Part shown: positions 26,361 through 40,400 of the stretch, one piece after another
Position numbering within the stretch: the first letter of the stretch is position 1
How the letters are laid out: every line of letters starts with the position of its first letter
Source of the DNA: Numida meleagris
Taxonomy: Eukaryota; Chordata; Aves; Galliformes; Numididae
Assembly (NCBI RefSeq): GCF_002078875.1
Contig: NC_034409.1
Span: forward strand, 15,477,111-15,541,110
Direction: 5' to 3'
Length of the DNA: 64,000 bases
The notes under the pieces: model-generated
What the model was told of the DNA's origin: nothing
The model's input: only the letters and a program-made list of their open reading frames with translations
Databases searched by the model: none
Program-made: the position numbers and the translations under genes

Positions 26361-29300
26361 CCTGTGGACCTAAAATTTTGTGTGTACTCTTTTTCAGTCT
26401 TAAGGCTCTGAAATCACTCAAGGGATATGCTGCGGACCACCACGCTTGAATTCCCAGCAATATCAACATGTGTTGCATGTTCTGAAGGTGCTGTGGGACA
26501 GATAGGGTACCTGAGGTTGCAAATTCCACATGGATAGCATTAGAAAAGAGAAGAAAGTAGAGAAAGTTGGACTGGTGCAGTCCTGGTCACACTGCCACCA
26601 GGAAGCTTTTCCTGGAGGGAATTATCCAGCAACCATGGCCAAGTTGTCCAGGAAAGGGCTGGTAAGGGTGGCACAAGGCAGAGTCAGGGAGTGAGCTAGC
26701 AGGCTAAGGAACATGGATGATGGAGATCCAGCACGTTTTGTTTCCTGGCCCTCTTTCATTTAGCAGAGCAGATACACCTTCAAACCACACTGAAATGCCT
26801 AAGCTGAATTATGCCAGGTGTGGAAGCATGGTGGCTCACAGCATCATGTGCTAACACCGTGCCCAGCACAGCCTTGGCACACACTGGCCACTGAAAGCCT
26901 CTCCTCGCAGGCATGCTGCATGTGGCTACCACCATTTTGGAAGGCAGGGAATTCTCAAGTGAATCAGTCTTGATCAAGTAAATGCTTTCGGATCTACAGT
27001 TATAAATAAAATGTATTTTAATAATTGTAAGTTTTAAGTCTGAAGTTTGGAGTTTAAAGTGTTACATTTTTAATAGTTTTTAAGTTGGCAATTCATTTCA
27101 GAGTTGAGAATAATTAAATATATATGTGTAAGGAAGCATGTATGTACATACATATGCTTGTGAACACGTATGTGCTGCTGTTACCTAGTTAAGTAGGTAT
27201 TTGAGTAAGCACTGATAAAGCAAACTGTAGGTTGCCCAACTGGCAAGGATGGGATCTGCCAAAATATCTGGATGTCTTCCAAATTATGTTAGTTTATACA
27301 CAAATAAAAAGAAAAAGTAGCTCCATACATTGAAAGAAACAAGTTTTTCATTCTTATAATGTGTTGAGCTCTGATAGCGTGCTCATCTCTGAAAACCTTA
27401 TCTCTGTGCATCCTACCAACAAAGGACTGTAATCAGCTCCTGACACACTATATGAGAAATGAGTCACAGGGCCAAGTAGCAGTTAGACATCACCCTTACA
27501 ATGTGATTTTTTTTTAATATGAAGAGTGCTAGGCATCATTATTTCTTGCTTTCTGTGTTTATTGTTTGGCTTATTGTTCTTCACTGCTTGTTTCTCTGAC
27601 GCAGTTTTTTTGAACAGTAAATAGGATTTCAAAATGTGTGCACACTTTTGAAACAAACTAAGCAAATGGCATATTAGTACAGATTTCCTTTGTATAAGCA
27701 GAATCTTTCAGTGTGATCTTTTTCCAGGTCAGCCTGGGGTACACCTGTTTACTTTGGTTTATTAACTACTCTCTTATGTTCTTCTGGAAGTTAAGATACG
27801 CAGTTGTCTGATTTTTTCAGACAAAGCCTGAAAAAAAATCTCAGATATTTCCTTACTTTATTTCTCTTCACTGAAATTACACACAATTTAAATAGCATCT
27901 GAAATAAAGGTATGCACCTCGCTGGTGTAGGTCATGATTCATGTGCCTTTCATAAACAGCAGGGATATAATAGCTATTCTGACTGCTATTGCATATATTT
28001 TTGGCTTCAAAAACCTATCTACCATGTCAGTTAATAGTAACAATTTGAGCCAGAAATACCTGTCACTTTTTTATTTTTAATTACTCCATCTGTTATCCCA
28101 TTTAATCTTGGCATAATAACCCAATAGGACATTGCCGAAAATAACACCACAGATTATTTCCAGGTGCATGAAGATACCAACGGTGGATTTGCACAGTGAG
28201 AATGCAGACCCACAAAAGAGGCACAAATGTTACTAGTGATGCTTCTTCAACAGAATGCCCTTTAGTGGCATCTCCCATCTGCAGCAGTCGCTGTGGCCGC
28301 TCTGGTCCATGTGGGGAGGTGCTGGGGGCTGATGGTGCTCCTTGGCAGCGTGTGGTGGTAAAGCCACGGCACTGGCTGCCCACTAACCAGAGCCATGAAG
28401 GACACTCAGGGGAACACCCAGCCCTTTCTCAGCTCTCCATCAGGAAATGGTTGCATTCTTGTGCAAAAGGTGCATTTAGTTGGTGCTACATTGTGTGAAT
28501 GTGGAAATGTGGAAGGTAGGCACTGTCAAGAGTCCAAGGTCCTGCCCATGGATGAGCTGGTGGGGAAAGCCAATTTTAGCACAGGGCTAGGATGGACAGA
28601 AAATTCATAGTGAAAATGGGCAGATAAGTGGGTTCCTACATTTTTTCTACAATATTGCTATTGATGCTCTTCCTAGTAAAAAAAAAATTAGGAAACCTGT
28701 TTTGTTTTGCAGCAGATGATGACAACAACAGTGTACATGTGAAGCACGGTGGGTCTCTTTCCTGGCAAACTGAAATGCATTTTGACAGAGCAACCAGTAA
28801 GAGTATTGTAAACATTTCTAAGTATTGTTTAGGTTATCAGTAGGTGATGGCACCTCCCTGGATTTGTGTGTCATTTTAAATGGAAGTTATCTTAGAATAA
28901 TTTATGACACTTCTTGTTTTCATCTGCCTTGGGGTTTGGAGAAGTTAATAAAACCAACCTGCATATCTCAGTAATTTTCTTCACAGAAAGCTAGTCTGTA
29001 AATTACGATTTCTAGCTTAATACTGTAAGATTATTTTCTTTGGTTGCTCAATTATCTTTTCTAAGCTTTTTTTTTTTTTTCTTGCTGGAAACTTCAAATA
29101 AGTTCACAGATTTATCTGCATGCATCAAGTATATAAATGTTTATTTTCCCTCCTTTTAGGATAATAAAGCCTGTGGGGAATGCTGGAAGCTGAGTTTGTT
29201 TGAGATGTAGGAGAGCAGAGGGAGAAAGGAAATATTAAGCATACAGGGAGAGACAGATTGAGCTTCGTTCAAATAATTGACTCCCAGTGGTAAAAAAAAA

Positions 29301-29928
29301 AAAAAAAAAAAAGCAACAAACAGACTCAAACTCTCTTGCTGACAATCTAGAGGTAAAAGCTTTGAGAGACATTTGCCTTCATTTAATCTCGATGTTGGTC
29401 CCTGCATGCTGAAGGTAGCTGAATTACACGGACAAATTCTTCACACGAGCAGCACAGCTGTATCTTTTGCTGAGTACTGAACTGTAACAAGTTGATGTTG
29501 TATTTGAATGGGCCACACTAAGGTGGCAACATCACAAGAAAACAAAGCATTCGCTAGAAACCAAGACTGGTATGTCTGACCCAATCATGCTTTTATAAAT
29601 ATTCACCAAAAATTCTTGGCTTGATTTACAGCTATTTGAAAGCTGTGTTTTTCGTTCATCAGATGAAATTTTCAGAAGGAAAATACTTCATATAAATACA
29701 TCACTTGAAAAGCTGATTAGTGCATTTCTGGTATCTAGGGAACATCTCAATCAGTAGTAAAAAACATACCCCTTTGGAGAACATTGCAGGAAAGATTACA
29801 AAACTCCTTTATCATGCCATACCAAGAAGATAACTAACATACACTGAGTCGTCTTTGAGCATATTGGCAGTAATGTTATGGACTGGAGATTAAACACAAA
29901 AACCCATCTAATAAACATGAGAGGCTGT
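26361..29928. other. No gene found; unique sequence
   Basis: AT-rich unique sequence with short TA- and T-runs and the A21 tract. No recognised coding or repeat element. Confidence 0.55.
29292..29312 (+). repeat. Poly(A) tract (A21)
   Basis: Twenty-one A residues in otherwise unique sequence, with no recognisable retroposon upstream. Confidence 0.9.
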
Positions 29929-30385
29929 AAAAAGGAAGGGAGGGAGGGAGGAAGGGAGGGAGGGAGGGAGGGAGGAAGGGAGGAAGGGAGGAAGGNNNNN
30001 NNNNNNNNNNNNNNNNNNNNNNNNNNNNNNNNNNNNNNNNNNNNNNNNNNNNNNNNNNNNNNNNNNNNNNNNNNNNNNNNNNNNNNNNNNAAGGAAGGAA
30101 GGAAGGAAGGAAGGAAGGAAGGAAGGAAGGAAGGAAGGAAGGAAGGAAGGAAGGAAGGAAAGAAAAAGTAAGAAGAAAGAGAACAGAAAAAAAAGAACAG
30201 AAAAAAAAGAATAAAGAATAAAGAAAAAAAGAAAAAAAGAAAAAAATGAAAAAAGAAAAAGAAGAAAGAAAAAAGAAAAAAGAGAAGAAAAAGAGAAGAA
30301 AAAGGAAAAAAGAAAAAAGAAACAGGAAAAAAAAAGGAAAAGGAAAAAAAGAAAAAAGAAAAGATAAAAAAAAGAAAAAGAGGAT
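29929..30385 (+). repeat. Purine-rich microsatellite block with assembly gap
   Basis: GGGA/GGAA units from about 29934, a run of 95 N at 29996-30090, then uninterrupted AAGG units to about 30160, then degenerate GA- and A-rich purine sequence to about 30385. The displayed strand is almost purely purine over about 450 positions. The long translated frame across it is an artefact of the repeat and the gap. Confidence 0.95.
29996..30090. other. Assembly gap (95 N)
   Basis: A run of N lies inside the GGAA repeat. The true repeat length is unknown, so distances across this point are approximate. Confidence 0.99.
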
Positions 30386-32155
30386 GTATTATGGAAACAA
30401 GATGCTCAAAAATTCATCATAGTGGATCAGGCTTTGGAGAGCTGCATGTTTGACTCAGCTGCACTCAGTGGGATCTCTGTGAATGTGTCAGTTCCCATCA
30501 GTAGAAAGGCCATACATTTTGTCACTCCTGCTCCCTTTGTCTTCCACCTCACTTTACTTCTGAGTCTCATCCCCAGCCAACATTGTGTGAATGACACCGC
30601 AGTAGTGATCCGAGCATACACAAACTTCTTCCAACTTCCATTTCTAAGACTTTTTCACTCATCTTGGACTTTCAGAAAACCTTATAAATCATTTTTCAGG
30701 TACTGCATCTTGTTCATCTTGCTCTTATTAGTACAGAAAAGCCTTGGTTAACCTGAGCATCATGATGGTTAGCTCTGAGAGAAGCTACAGAGTAGCTTTG
30801 TGCTCAGACAGGTCCTGCCTCAGCCCCAGAAGAGATGGTTTGACTGTGTCCTCCAGAAGAGGAACAGCCCTCCTAGGGCCCAGAACCCCTTGTCCTGCTG
30901 GCCATGGAGTCAGATGATTCTGTAGAACTGCTCCATGGACTGAGTCCTGACATTTTTGAAGCCTAGGGGGTTTGTACCATTCATTCAGCAAACCAGGACG
31001 TGCTCTCATTTCCTTCTTCAGGTAGGACTGGGTACCAGCATCCTATAGCATCTCCGGGTCTCAGGCTGGGCTGAAATGAGGACTGGGGTTCTGAGTTGTG
31101 GGTGGAGGAATATAGGAGGTGTATGGTCAAGGACATGAGTGCCCTCAGGGTCCTGCCATATCCAGAGCCCTTGCTTGTTACCACAGCGTCATAAAAACAG
31201 GGGTACAGAAAATATGATCTTCTGCCTTGACCATATAATAAGCAACACCTACCCTTACTTCCAGCACATGAGAAACGCAGGGGATTAGAGTACTTCACAG
31301 TGATGCTCCCTGAATACCTCTGTGTTCCTTCTCTAGGTGACCCCTTTTTAAGTTACTACATTTCACTGACGCATCTTCACAATTCTGTTCTTACCTAGAT
31401 CTGCTTTTTGTTGTGTCCTGTTGTTTCATTTCTTCCTCCTTGGTTGGGCTGTCTGATCCATTACCATGACAGCCCAAATCAGAAGCCCTTTGTAGCATCT
31501 GAGTTGAAAGCATGCCCGCTCACCCAAAAAGACTGCCAAGATTCATCCATCCCTGGAAGCTGTTATTCTTTTTTTCTTTCCTTGCTATTCTATTTAAGAA
31601 GGATTTTACATCTGTTGCTTTTCTAGAGTTGCATAGTAGCTACTTATCCTAACCCATTTCCTACATGGAAAAATGGAGGAGAGTAAGAAGACTCTGTGGC
31701 CTCTGCGGGTGATCAGAGAGCCCAGGCAGGGGGTCCTTGTGCCATAAGACATTTTTTCAAGACTTTGACAATGACACTAGAAGAAGACAAAATTTAGAAA
31801 GTAAAAGCATTAATTAAAAAAAAAATGGAGAAAGTGGGAGATTCTTTATGTAATTAAGAAAAAAATTTCTTGGGAATTTTCCCATATTTTGTCCAACGTG
31901 AAATGAATTAATCTAGAGGAGGAGATTAATTTTAAAAAAGCAACACAAGCAAACATCAACTGACTGTATGAGGAATAAGAAAGCAGTGATTTCCATTTCA
32001 TAAAATGTTTAAAGAAATTCTTCTGCACTTAAAAGCTCTATTGACCCTAGAAATGCTGAATTTCTGCAGTATACTTGTTGAGGATCTACAGTATAAATGT
32101 ACAGATTACTTATTGGTAGGCGTTTATTGCCTTGGAGCAGGCCTATGGAGGACAT
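30386..32155. other. No gene found; unique sequence
   Basis: One 109-codon frame (30422-30751) is hydrophobic at its end, but it has no recognised homology and no splice support. Confidence 0.5.
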
Positions 32156-32430
32156 ATATGAGGGTTGCCCTGAAAGTAATAGCTGCTATTTTGTTATGTT
32201 GGCCCACAACATCTGAGGTGGATGTTGGTGGTATGAAGTAGAGGTTGAACCTTCCCACCAATAGTCCATTACGTTTTGTTGCTGTGCAACAGACAACAGC
32301 AAAGGGGCAGTCTGACAAAATGGCATCTGAGATGGACATGCATGTGAAGCACAGATGCAGAACTGGATTCCTCCATGCAGAAAAAATGGCACCCACTGAC
32401 ATTCATCAAAGCTTGCTTGCAAGCTCTCTG
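32156..32430 (+). mobile_element. mariner-type DNA transposon, 5' fragment
   Basis: TATATGAGGGTTGCCCTGAA followed by AGTAATAGCTGCTATTTT resembles the terminal inverted repeat of avian mariner elements. About 160 bp inside, an ATG at 32320 opens a frame reading FLHAEKMAPTDIHQSLL, which matches the start of the mariner transposase helix-turn-helix (FLHxEKxxPxxIHxRL). Similarity stops after about 32430. I see neither the DD(34)D catalytic part nor the right inverted repeat, so this is a dead remnant. Confidence 0.72.
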
Positions 32431-35400
32431 CAATCTCAGAACTCTGTATTCAGCTCATTCTTTCAGGACAAAATGGCCAGCTCCCAGGCCTCAGAATCAC
32501 CAAATCAGCCTGGTCAAACACAAAGGGATCTGCTTTAAAATGCCTGAGGTAGGACAAGCTCTTAAGAGGATAGGCTGAGCAAGCATAAAGAGAACATGAA
32601 GAAACTGGAAGGAGCACACACTGCTGTTTGGTATCAAGGCAAAAAGAAAAAAAAAAAAAAGCTGTATCTGTTACAATAGTCTTATTTGTAAACATTAAAA
32701 CTATGTTAAAAGCTGTGATTTCTAAACTAGTGGCTCTACAAGCCTTCTACTGCTGCATCTACATTAACAACACCAAGTACCAACATTAGCAGGAAAAAAG
32801 TTTGTTTCCCTAGTATTCTCAATGGAATAAGATTTTCACAAAAATAATAACAAATGTCCTGTTAGCATCTTCAGCCTTTCTTCCCCCCTGTTACCTTGAA
32901 ATCTGAAGGCACCCTTCCATTTAGTTATGTTTTAGAGGATGACGTGTAGCCTTTGACTCTAACCAGAAGAGATGCACTTCACTACAAATCAAAGAAAAGT
33001 TGGTTTCAGAGGGCTTATTTTAGATCTGCAGCCACAGGCTTAACTAAAGCAAGGTGGGAGCAGGAGGTGATAGCCTGCCTTCTCATAGGTATCTCATCCA
33101 GAGTATTCAGCTGTGCATCAGCATCAGGCCACACGTACCATTGCTGGCACAGAGGCAGCCAGGAAGTAAGCAGACCTACACAACGTATTGAATCCTTTTC
33201 CCAAAATGAAGGATAAATACGTGAGTAGATGTTCTTTCTGACTTATTTCTCCTGTCAGATTACTGTCTGTCATATTTTCAAACCAGTGCCTGGGGTTGTG
33301 ATTATGTTGTCCCTGTGTGAGCTGACGGAGAAGACAAAGTAGCTTTTGGAAATGAAGCAGCTTGAGTGCCAACATCAACGTAGACTTACTAGGCTGTGTA
33401 AGCTGTTTGATGCTATTTAAACTCACTTTGGCAAGACCTATGGACAACAGACACGCTGGTGTAGGGAGGTTATTTAAAAATACACCTTTGGCTTTGGCCA
33501 AACAACAACATTTCATGGCTCACCAGCCAAGAAAAGGCCCTGCATCAGTCTCCAATATGGATCATGATGCCTGTCCCTATGGGGCAAAGCCACCACAGTG
33601 CTCACAGTGCTTGAGTGAAAGCCAAGAGGAGCTCCTAGTTTTGGCACAGCCTTGCAGCATGAGCACAATGTGCCCTGGAGCGGACAGGGCCTCTCCCTGT
33701 CCGTCCCTGAAGGACCAGGTGCTCAGCAGCTGGATTCTCCTTAGCAATACTCTAAAATCAAAAGCAAACTCCTCTCTCCAACCTTACGACCAAGATTAGG
33801 AAACTGAAATATACATTCAGGTCTCTGTGGTACAGCTTCCTGCCTTACTCATGCAGCCTCCTCAAACCCGAGTCTATTTTTGTCATCTTGCTTTTAAAAA
33901 TAGCTCTGGTTATGTGGTTTTTAAGTGTTGTAGAGATTATGACATGATACAATACAGGGCATTTTTTCACTGTTTTGTAGATGATTAAAATAGAAGATCC
34001 GAAGTGCTCCTTACTGTAATTTTGATCTCCTACACAAAGACTATTTATCTCTCCTCCCCCAAAGCAAATTGCAGGCTTTGTTACTAAAATAGTGAATCAA
34101 TCTGTAGATGTACCACAGTCATTGATAAATGTGCAATCTTCTAACCCAGTTAGGCTCATTTTGGATATATTTTGGTTCCAGTTACTAGGCAGCAGTTATA
34201 CGTGAGCTGATGTTTCTTTCAAGTCTTTGTTATTTTATAGCAGGAATATAGTTTTTACAGTTGTTGAAGCGTTACTTTCGGATCCTGACGCTACTGGCAG
34301 ATTCTTATTTTTGGGAAGGTGTGCTCTGAAGAAAAAGAATATTTCATCAACGCTTTAGCACACATTATAGTAAATTGAATTTATATTTCTAAAAGAGAAA
34401 TAAAAATGAAAATCCAATTATTGCTTAATTATGGCATATGGAGTTTTTCTGCACTATGATTGGTACTACATTTATGGGTCAAGTAGGAATCTGCAATAAA
34501 TTAGACAAATTAGAACTAGACAAGGTTTGGGCCAGATACAGCAATATCCTATGAGTCGTTACAGGCTGACAATCAGCAAATTGATTGTGATGGATGCTCA
34601 AAATGTTAACAGAGAAACTTTATGACTGTTGATCGCTGTGTGTGTCATCATCAACTTCAATTATAATAACTTGTCTCTAGTCAGGTGCATCAAAATCAGA
34701 GTGACTGTACCTATGAAAAATGTGTGTGCCTACTTGTTAAAGAGACTGTAACTAAATCCTTGTGCTTTGAATCAGGCTGTACAGTTTTGTTTCAAATCCC
34801 AAGGGATCAGCATGCTCTTGAGTTGCACCATCACAGTTATCTGTGAGACTGATATACTCAGAACTGCATCTGATCCATTACTAGACCTGACGGAAAAACT
34901 AAACACACAGAGAAAGTGTGAAGTTATATTTTCCTTTAAGATGAATGTCAAAGAATCTGATATCTATTAAGTAGTTTATTATTAAAAAAAAAAAAGGTTT
35001 TGGAAACCAGTTAAGTCATCAGCTATTACTTCTCCCTGGATTCTGATCACAAGAACATGGCAGACTTTTTTTTTTTGCATGTCATTTAATTAACATGCCT
35101 TTGGAAGAGCAGTGGCAGTGGCAGCATGGACCCCACCTGACACTCACTGAATTCCAATCAGCATCTTCTGTCCTCCCGCAGACAGGTTTTATTTGACAAG
35201 CTCTTTCTGGCTGACTAATGCGCCTTAGGTCATGCTTATGGTTAACATAGATACTTGTAGAGCAGATATGACTTATTACAACATGTGCCATTTGTAATGA
35301 AAATCTCATGCTCTCTAGGAGAGGAAAAAAAAGAAACAAGCAACAGCTTTATAAAGGAATGTCTTTTGAGCTATTCTGTTCAGACAATATGTAATTCCAT

Positions 35401-37225
35401 GCATTCCAGCATTTTGTTTTTATTCAGACAGAAAATAATTACTTTTTGAAGCAGAACTGCTTTTGTTAGAGAAATGCTATCATAAAATGCAATAAATTTC
35501 TAGAAATGCCAGGGATTAAAGAGAAATACAGCAACATTTCCAATGAACTGGAAAACTGAAATGAAAGTCAGTGCTAAGGTCTCAGCTTTTTCCTTATTAT
35601 CAGTCTTGTACAGTAATAGGTGAGGTGAAGAGCAAAAAATGTCAGTGTTTGAATCAGGAGATCTAGGAGCTGTGGCTTTCATCAGTAGATCACCTCCCTG
35701 CTCTCAGGTTTTAGATCATCAGCAATTACTGTAAGTTTCTGTGAAGGAAAATTGTCCCAGATAATCACAGAGTAGGAAAACCTTACATTTGCTAAAACTG
35801 TATTGCACACTTTGGTGAGTTCCTTGCAGTCACTTTGACATCAGACTTACGTCATCACTGTACAGCTATTAGAATGTCAGCAGCAAGAGCATTCTCTTTT
35901 TCACTGGTTGTTTAATAGTAGGCTAAATGAAACCTGGAGCCATGTTCCCCAATGAGCACAAGTGGTGTGCAGCCACCTCACTCTCCACCCAGCCGCAGCA
36001 ATGGCCATGGCTCTGTGCTGCCCTTCCAGGCAGAACCACATGTGCGTGCTTTGCTGCGTGAAGGCACAAACTCGGCATGCCTGGCATACTCTGATACACC
36101 CATAAGCAGGTGGAGGGTAGTGCTGGTATCCCCATGGAGCAGCTATGTGCTTCTAGCACTGTGCAGTCAACATGCTCGGAGCATGCACTTTGGGAGCTAC
36201 TGCAGCGTTTTTAGGCAAACACTGCCAGAAGCCTGCCAGAGCTTATAACCAGGATGAGCCTTTAACAGGGAAAGATGCTGGAGGAAAGAAGCGTGGGAGG
36301 GATAGGACATGCTTATCCTCTTGGGCTGCCACTAGCAGCTCCAACATCTGGCTCAATCTGCACTGTGCCAGCCTCCCAGGTTCCTCCCATTCCTTCCCTT
36401 CTGTATCCTCCACCTCTGTGTATAAGCACAGATACATTTTAGTCTTGAAATTCCTCTACTAGAGTATTTTCTAACATTTTATTGCTGAAAAGCAGGGATA
36501 ACTATCCAGTGTTGTGTTTCTGTTAAAAAAATTCTGTGTTGGTTTTGTGTTTGATATAGCTGGAATTCCCACCGGGGGCTCTTCCTTTTTAGTAGCTTCA
36601 TCAACCCACAGATGCTTGTGTGAACACTTCCAGTGATTTCCCATAGGAAATCACTAATCACTATAACAGAGCAGGGCTCTGTTATAAGCTCCACAGTCAT
36701 GTACGGCCCTCAGCCAGTGGCTTACTTGCTGGTTTTGCCCCAGTTCTGGTAGCAGATTTTGCTATTCACCACTGCTTAGCTATGATGGCAGAGGAAGTCA
36801 GATTAGATCAGAAGAAAGAGCAACTATAAAAATGTCAGATGGGTTATTTCTCCTGAACTTGGGTGATGTGAGAACAAATTGGGCACAGAGACCGAAAAGC
36901 CAAAGTCTGCGCTCAGCTGACGGGAGGTTGGCTGTGCAGGAAATACAGAAAATACTGCGACAGATGCACAGACTTCTCGTGCACCGTCATCCATCCTCAC
37001 TGCTGAGAAGGGCCTCTTCAAAGGGAAGGAAGTAACCATACTGCTAGAAGTATGGAAACTCAAAGACTGCTGGTGACAGCCAGCAATACTTAGTACTCTT
37101 CCTTTACATGATTTTTGCATTGTCTAGAAATGTTATTTTTATGTGTATACTTTATTTGCAGAGGATTTTTTTTAAAGGGAATGATAAAGGGAAGGTTTAA
37201 TACAAGAACAGGGATTAAAAGGTAA
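32431..37225. other. No gene found; unique sequence
   Basis: AT-rich unique sequence containing the paired hairpins at 36.6 kb. No exon was recognised. Confidence 0.55.
36632..36686. repeat. Two adjacent perfect hairpins
   Basis: AGTGATTTCC (36632-36641), loop CATA, GGAAATCACT (36646-36655). After 6 nt comes TATAACAGAGC (36662-36672), loop AGG, GCTCTGTTATA (36676-36686). Both stems (10 and 11 bp) are perfect. Function unknown. Confidence 0.85.
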
Positions 37226-37495
37226 TAGAATTTCAGAATGGTTTGAGTTGGAAGGAACTCCAGTCTCAACCCCTGCCATGGGCTGGCTGCCCCCCACCAG
37301 CTCAGGCTGCCCAGGGCCCCATCCAACCCGGCCTTGGGCACCTCCATGGGTGCGGCACCCACAGCTTCTCTGAGCAGCTGTGCCAGGGCCTCACTACTCT
37401 TTGAGTAAAGAACTTCTTATGTTTAATCTAATTCTAACCTCTTTTAGTTCAAAACCTTTCACCCTTTTCCTATGACTATCTGCCCATCCTGCCAT
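37226..37495 (-). mobile_element. CR1 LINE, 3' fragment (antisense)
   Basis: Starts TAGAATTTCAGAATGGTTTG, then CTCAGGCTGCCCAGGGCCCC and CACAGCTTCTCTGAGCAGCT, and fades near CTATCTGCCCATCCTGCC. It belongs to the same subfamily as the copies at 16.7 and 24.8 kb. Confidence 0.88.
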
Positions 37496-40400
37496 CCAAG
37501 AGGATAATAATACCAGTCTGCACTTTGCGAGTGGAGCCAAAATGTGACAATTTTTATAACTCCTGTGTTTCAAAACAATGTCTCTTTTACCATTAGTTAG
37601 AGAAGATTCATCTTCAGTCTAATGTTTTCCCTTCAGTGAGGATTTCTATTATTATTTTTAAATGATATAGGAAGGAAACTACCCAAAATACTGCCTTTAA
37701 AAAGTACAGGTTACAAGTCTTTGTTGGTTTATATTTATTGGAAATACATTTGTTCTAAACTGTTTTCAAATATTGAGAATTAAAAATAAAATATAAAAAT
37801 AAAAGAATGACAGAACAACGTGGATCGACCTGACAACTTTTATAATCACTTTATACAAAAGTGGTTTTTTGCCTTAAGGTTTAGGGAAAAAACAAAGATG
37901 ACATAAAATTGGAAAAATATCCTTCTCCAGCAAGAGGAAAGATGAAACTAGCCTGCCACATTTCACAGATGAAATACAAAAAGAAGACAGCAACTAGAAA
38001 TGAAAGAAAAAAAGTCATTTCCAAATGCCACTTATCCAGTAACACCAGCTGCACTCATGCATTTTGAAGAACATCAAAATACAATAGGCCACCAAGAGAA
38101 TCTGTCTCACCAGAAAAAAAAAAAAAAGTAAGGTCTGTTAATATTTTACAGGAACACTTGTGCATGGAGAGTAATAGAAAGTGAATTTTATTCTGTAGGC
38201 ATACGTCTAGTAAAGAAATATCCTTTTGTGCATTGTCTCATTCTGTCTCAACTACCTTCAGTGGGGTACCGCATAGGACAAAAAGAACGCAGCAGAAGCA
38301 TTACAAGGTCAGCTGGGATACATCACTTTTCCACAACCATCCCACTTTTAACAAAAATTACACTCAGTGTATCTGTGAGTCTGGGAGATTAAGAACAGGA
38401 CAGAAAATGTCTATTCCTTCCATTTTATACCTCAGGACTTCTGGAGCCTGAATCATAGCATGTAAGTTCTTGTGACTGCCAGGTACGTATTTGTGTCTTT
38501 GAGAACCTATTCCATAGGTGATTTAGTGACACCATTTATCCTAGATCAAGTAAAAAATAAGTAATTAATAAGCTCTGAAAACACTGAAATGCAATAGGTT
38601 GCTAATGAGCTGATTCCAAGACTGCAGCACCTCAGATGAGGAAGCCAGTCTGTGTTAAAGACTGACATGTAACTTTAGGGCCGTCTGTATCACTTCTTGA
38701 GGGTGAAGTAATGAGATCTGCTGAGCTCAGTCACTTTGTAGCTGTTATCTCAGGACAAGGCAAAAGGGCTGTTAGCTCATCCCAGCTAAAACAGAACAAT
38801 TGCCTCGAGAGGTCCTACTACCGCTGTGAAAATCAAGACCAGTGGAACTCCCCTGCAAATGTTGCTTCTGACAGCGAGGCAGGATTATTACACACTTCCT
38901 TTTGCCAGGAAAGCCTCTTCCTATCAAGGTGCCATCTCACCAAGCTGATGATAAGTACAGCCTATGTTTAGATTTCTTGAAATCCTTGCTAGAAGAAGCA
39001 CTGAATTCTGTTTTTCAAGGACAATAACAGCCTCAGCTCACCATGTGGTCAGTACAAAGGCAACTAAGGCTGCAAGTGGCTTGCAGCATTTGCTCATGTG
39101 AAGAAGAAAGTATGAGACCAAAAGAAGAACAGTTAGAAATCCATCAGATTTATCTATAGCCTCTATGGTGCAGAGAGATGAGGCGAGAGAGACCGGGATG
39201 TCCAGAAAAGGGGTATTTAGGAATGAGAAAGAGAAATGAGGGCTGGAGAAGCTCACAGAATGAAAGCCAGGCATGGGGAGCAATGCTTAGCCTGATGGAA
39301 GAGCTGGGTGGCAGGACTGAGGGGTACTTGGGTCAGGCAAAGGTAGGTCATGGGTGGGAAGAAAACAGATGGCCTACTTTGGGAGGAATGGGTTCATCTG
39401 TCCTACAGATGGATGAAACTGGATGCTGAAGGGCCAGGGTGAAGTGGGGTTGCCATTACCACAGAACATATTCCCGGCCTAAGCTCTCTGCAAACACACA
39501 CACTATCATGTTCACCTTTCTTCTCCTCCATGGGAACACCAGGCACATCCCTCAACTGGTTGTCACTATCAAAATATTTTAGTCCCAATGAATGCTTGAA
39601 GAAAAGGTTTTATTTCATTTTTCATATTATTATGCATTTTACTGAATATATCAAATCCAAAAATCTTTGAGGTGTTTATGCCTGCTCTTTCAGGCATCTT
39701 CAGCATGCAGCTGAAGTGTTTGAAGAAGGCACTATTACTTCTTTAGTGTGCAAGTTCCTGTTGATTTAGATCCTCTAGATAGTGCCCTTGGAGAATGCAG
39801 CACTGAAATGAAAACAGATCCATCTCATGAAGTTGTACTTACTACAATTTCAATTACCTTAGTGTGTAGGTAATGGAAAAGAGAGTTAGACTGTAATTAT
39901 CTTCTTCAACTGCCTCAGAAGTGTATGTTCAAAGTACCAAAAAACTGTCAGTATTCATACACTTTCAATATAATATCAAAGGTTAAATCTGATTCCCAAT
40001 TATCTTGTTTACTTTATGCTACATTTAATGAGAAAATAAAGTATTGAACATATGTTGTCAACAAGTGCCGTTGTCTGCATTTCTAACACTGGCTCTTACA
40101 TTGCAATAGAGTTGCAGAAGCAGGAGCATGGATCTTTCTCAATGTCCCTTGCAATTTTGAATTATCGCCTTAGTGTCCCTGTAACTGAACACTTTGCCAC
40201 AGATGCTGATGCTACACTCCACAAGTTCCTAAGTGTCAAAAATGTATGCAGAAATACTCACACATTCACATAAATTTAATAAAGAAGACCCCCAAATCAA
40301 CTCTTCACGTAAGAGCTAACAAAGCCAAGTCCAAGAAAGAGGATCCTACAAAAAGAAAACACAAAAAAGTATGAAAATCACATATCCTGAGATCCACTGC

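Noticed and set aside
29878..30171. 97-codon Lys/Glu/Gly-repeat frame
   Set aside because: It is a translation of the GGAA microsatellite and reads through the run of N.
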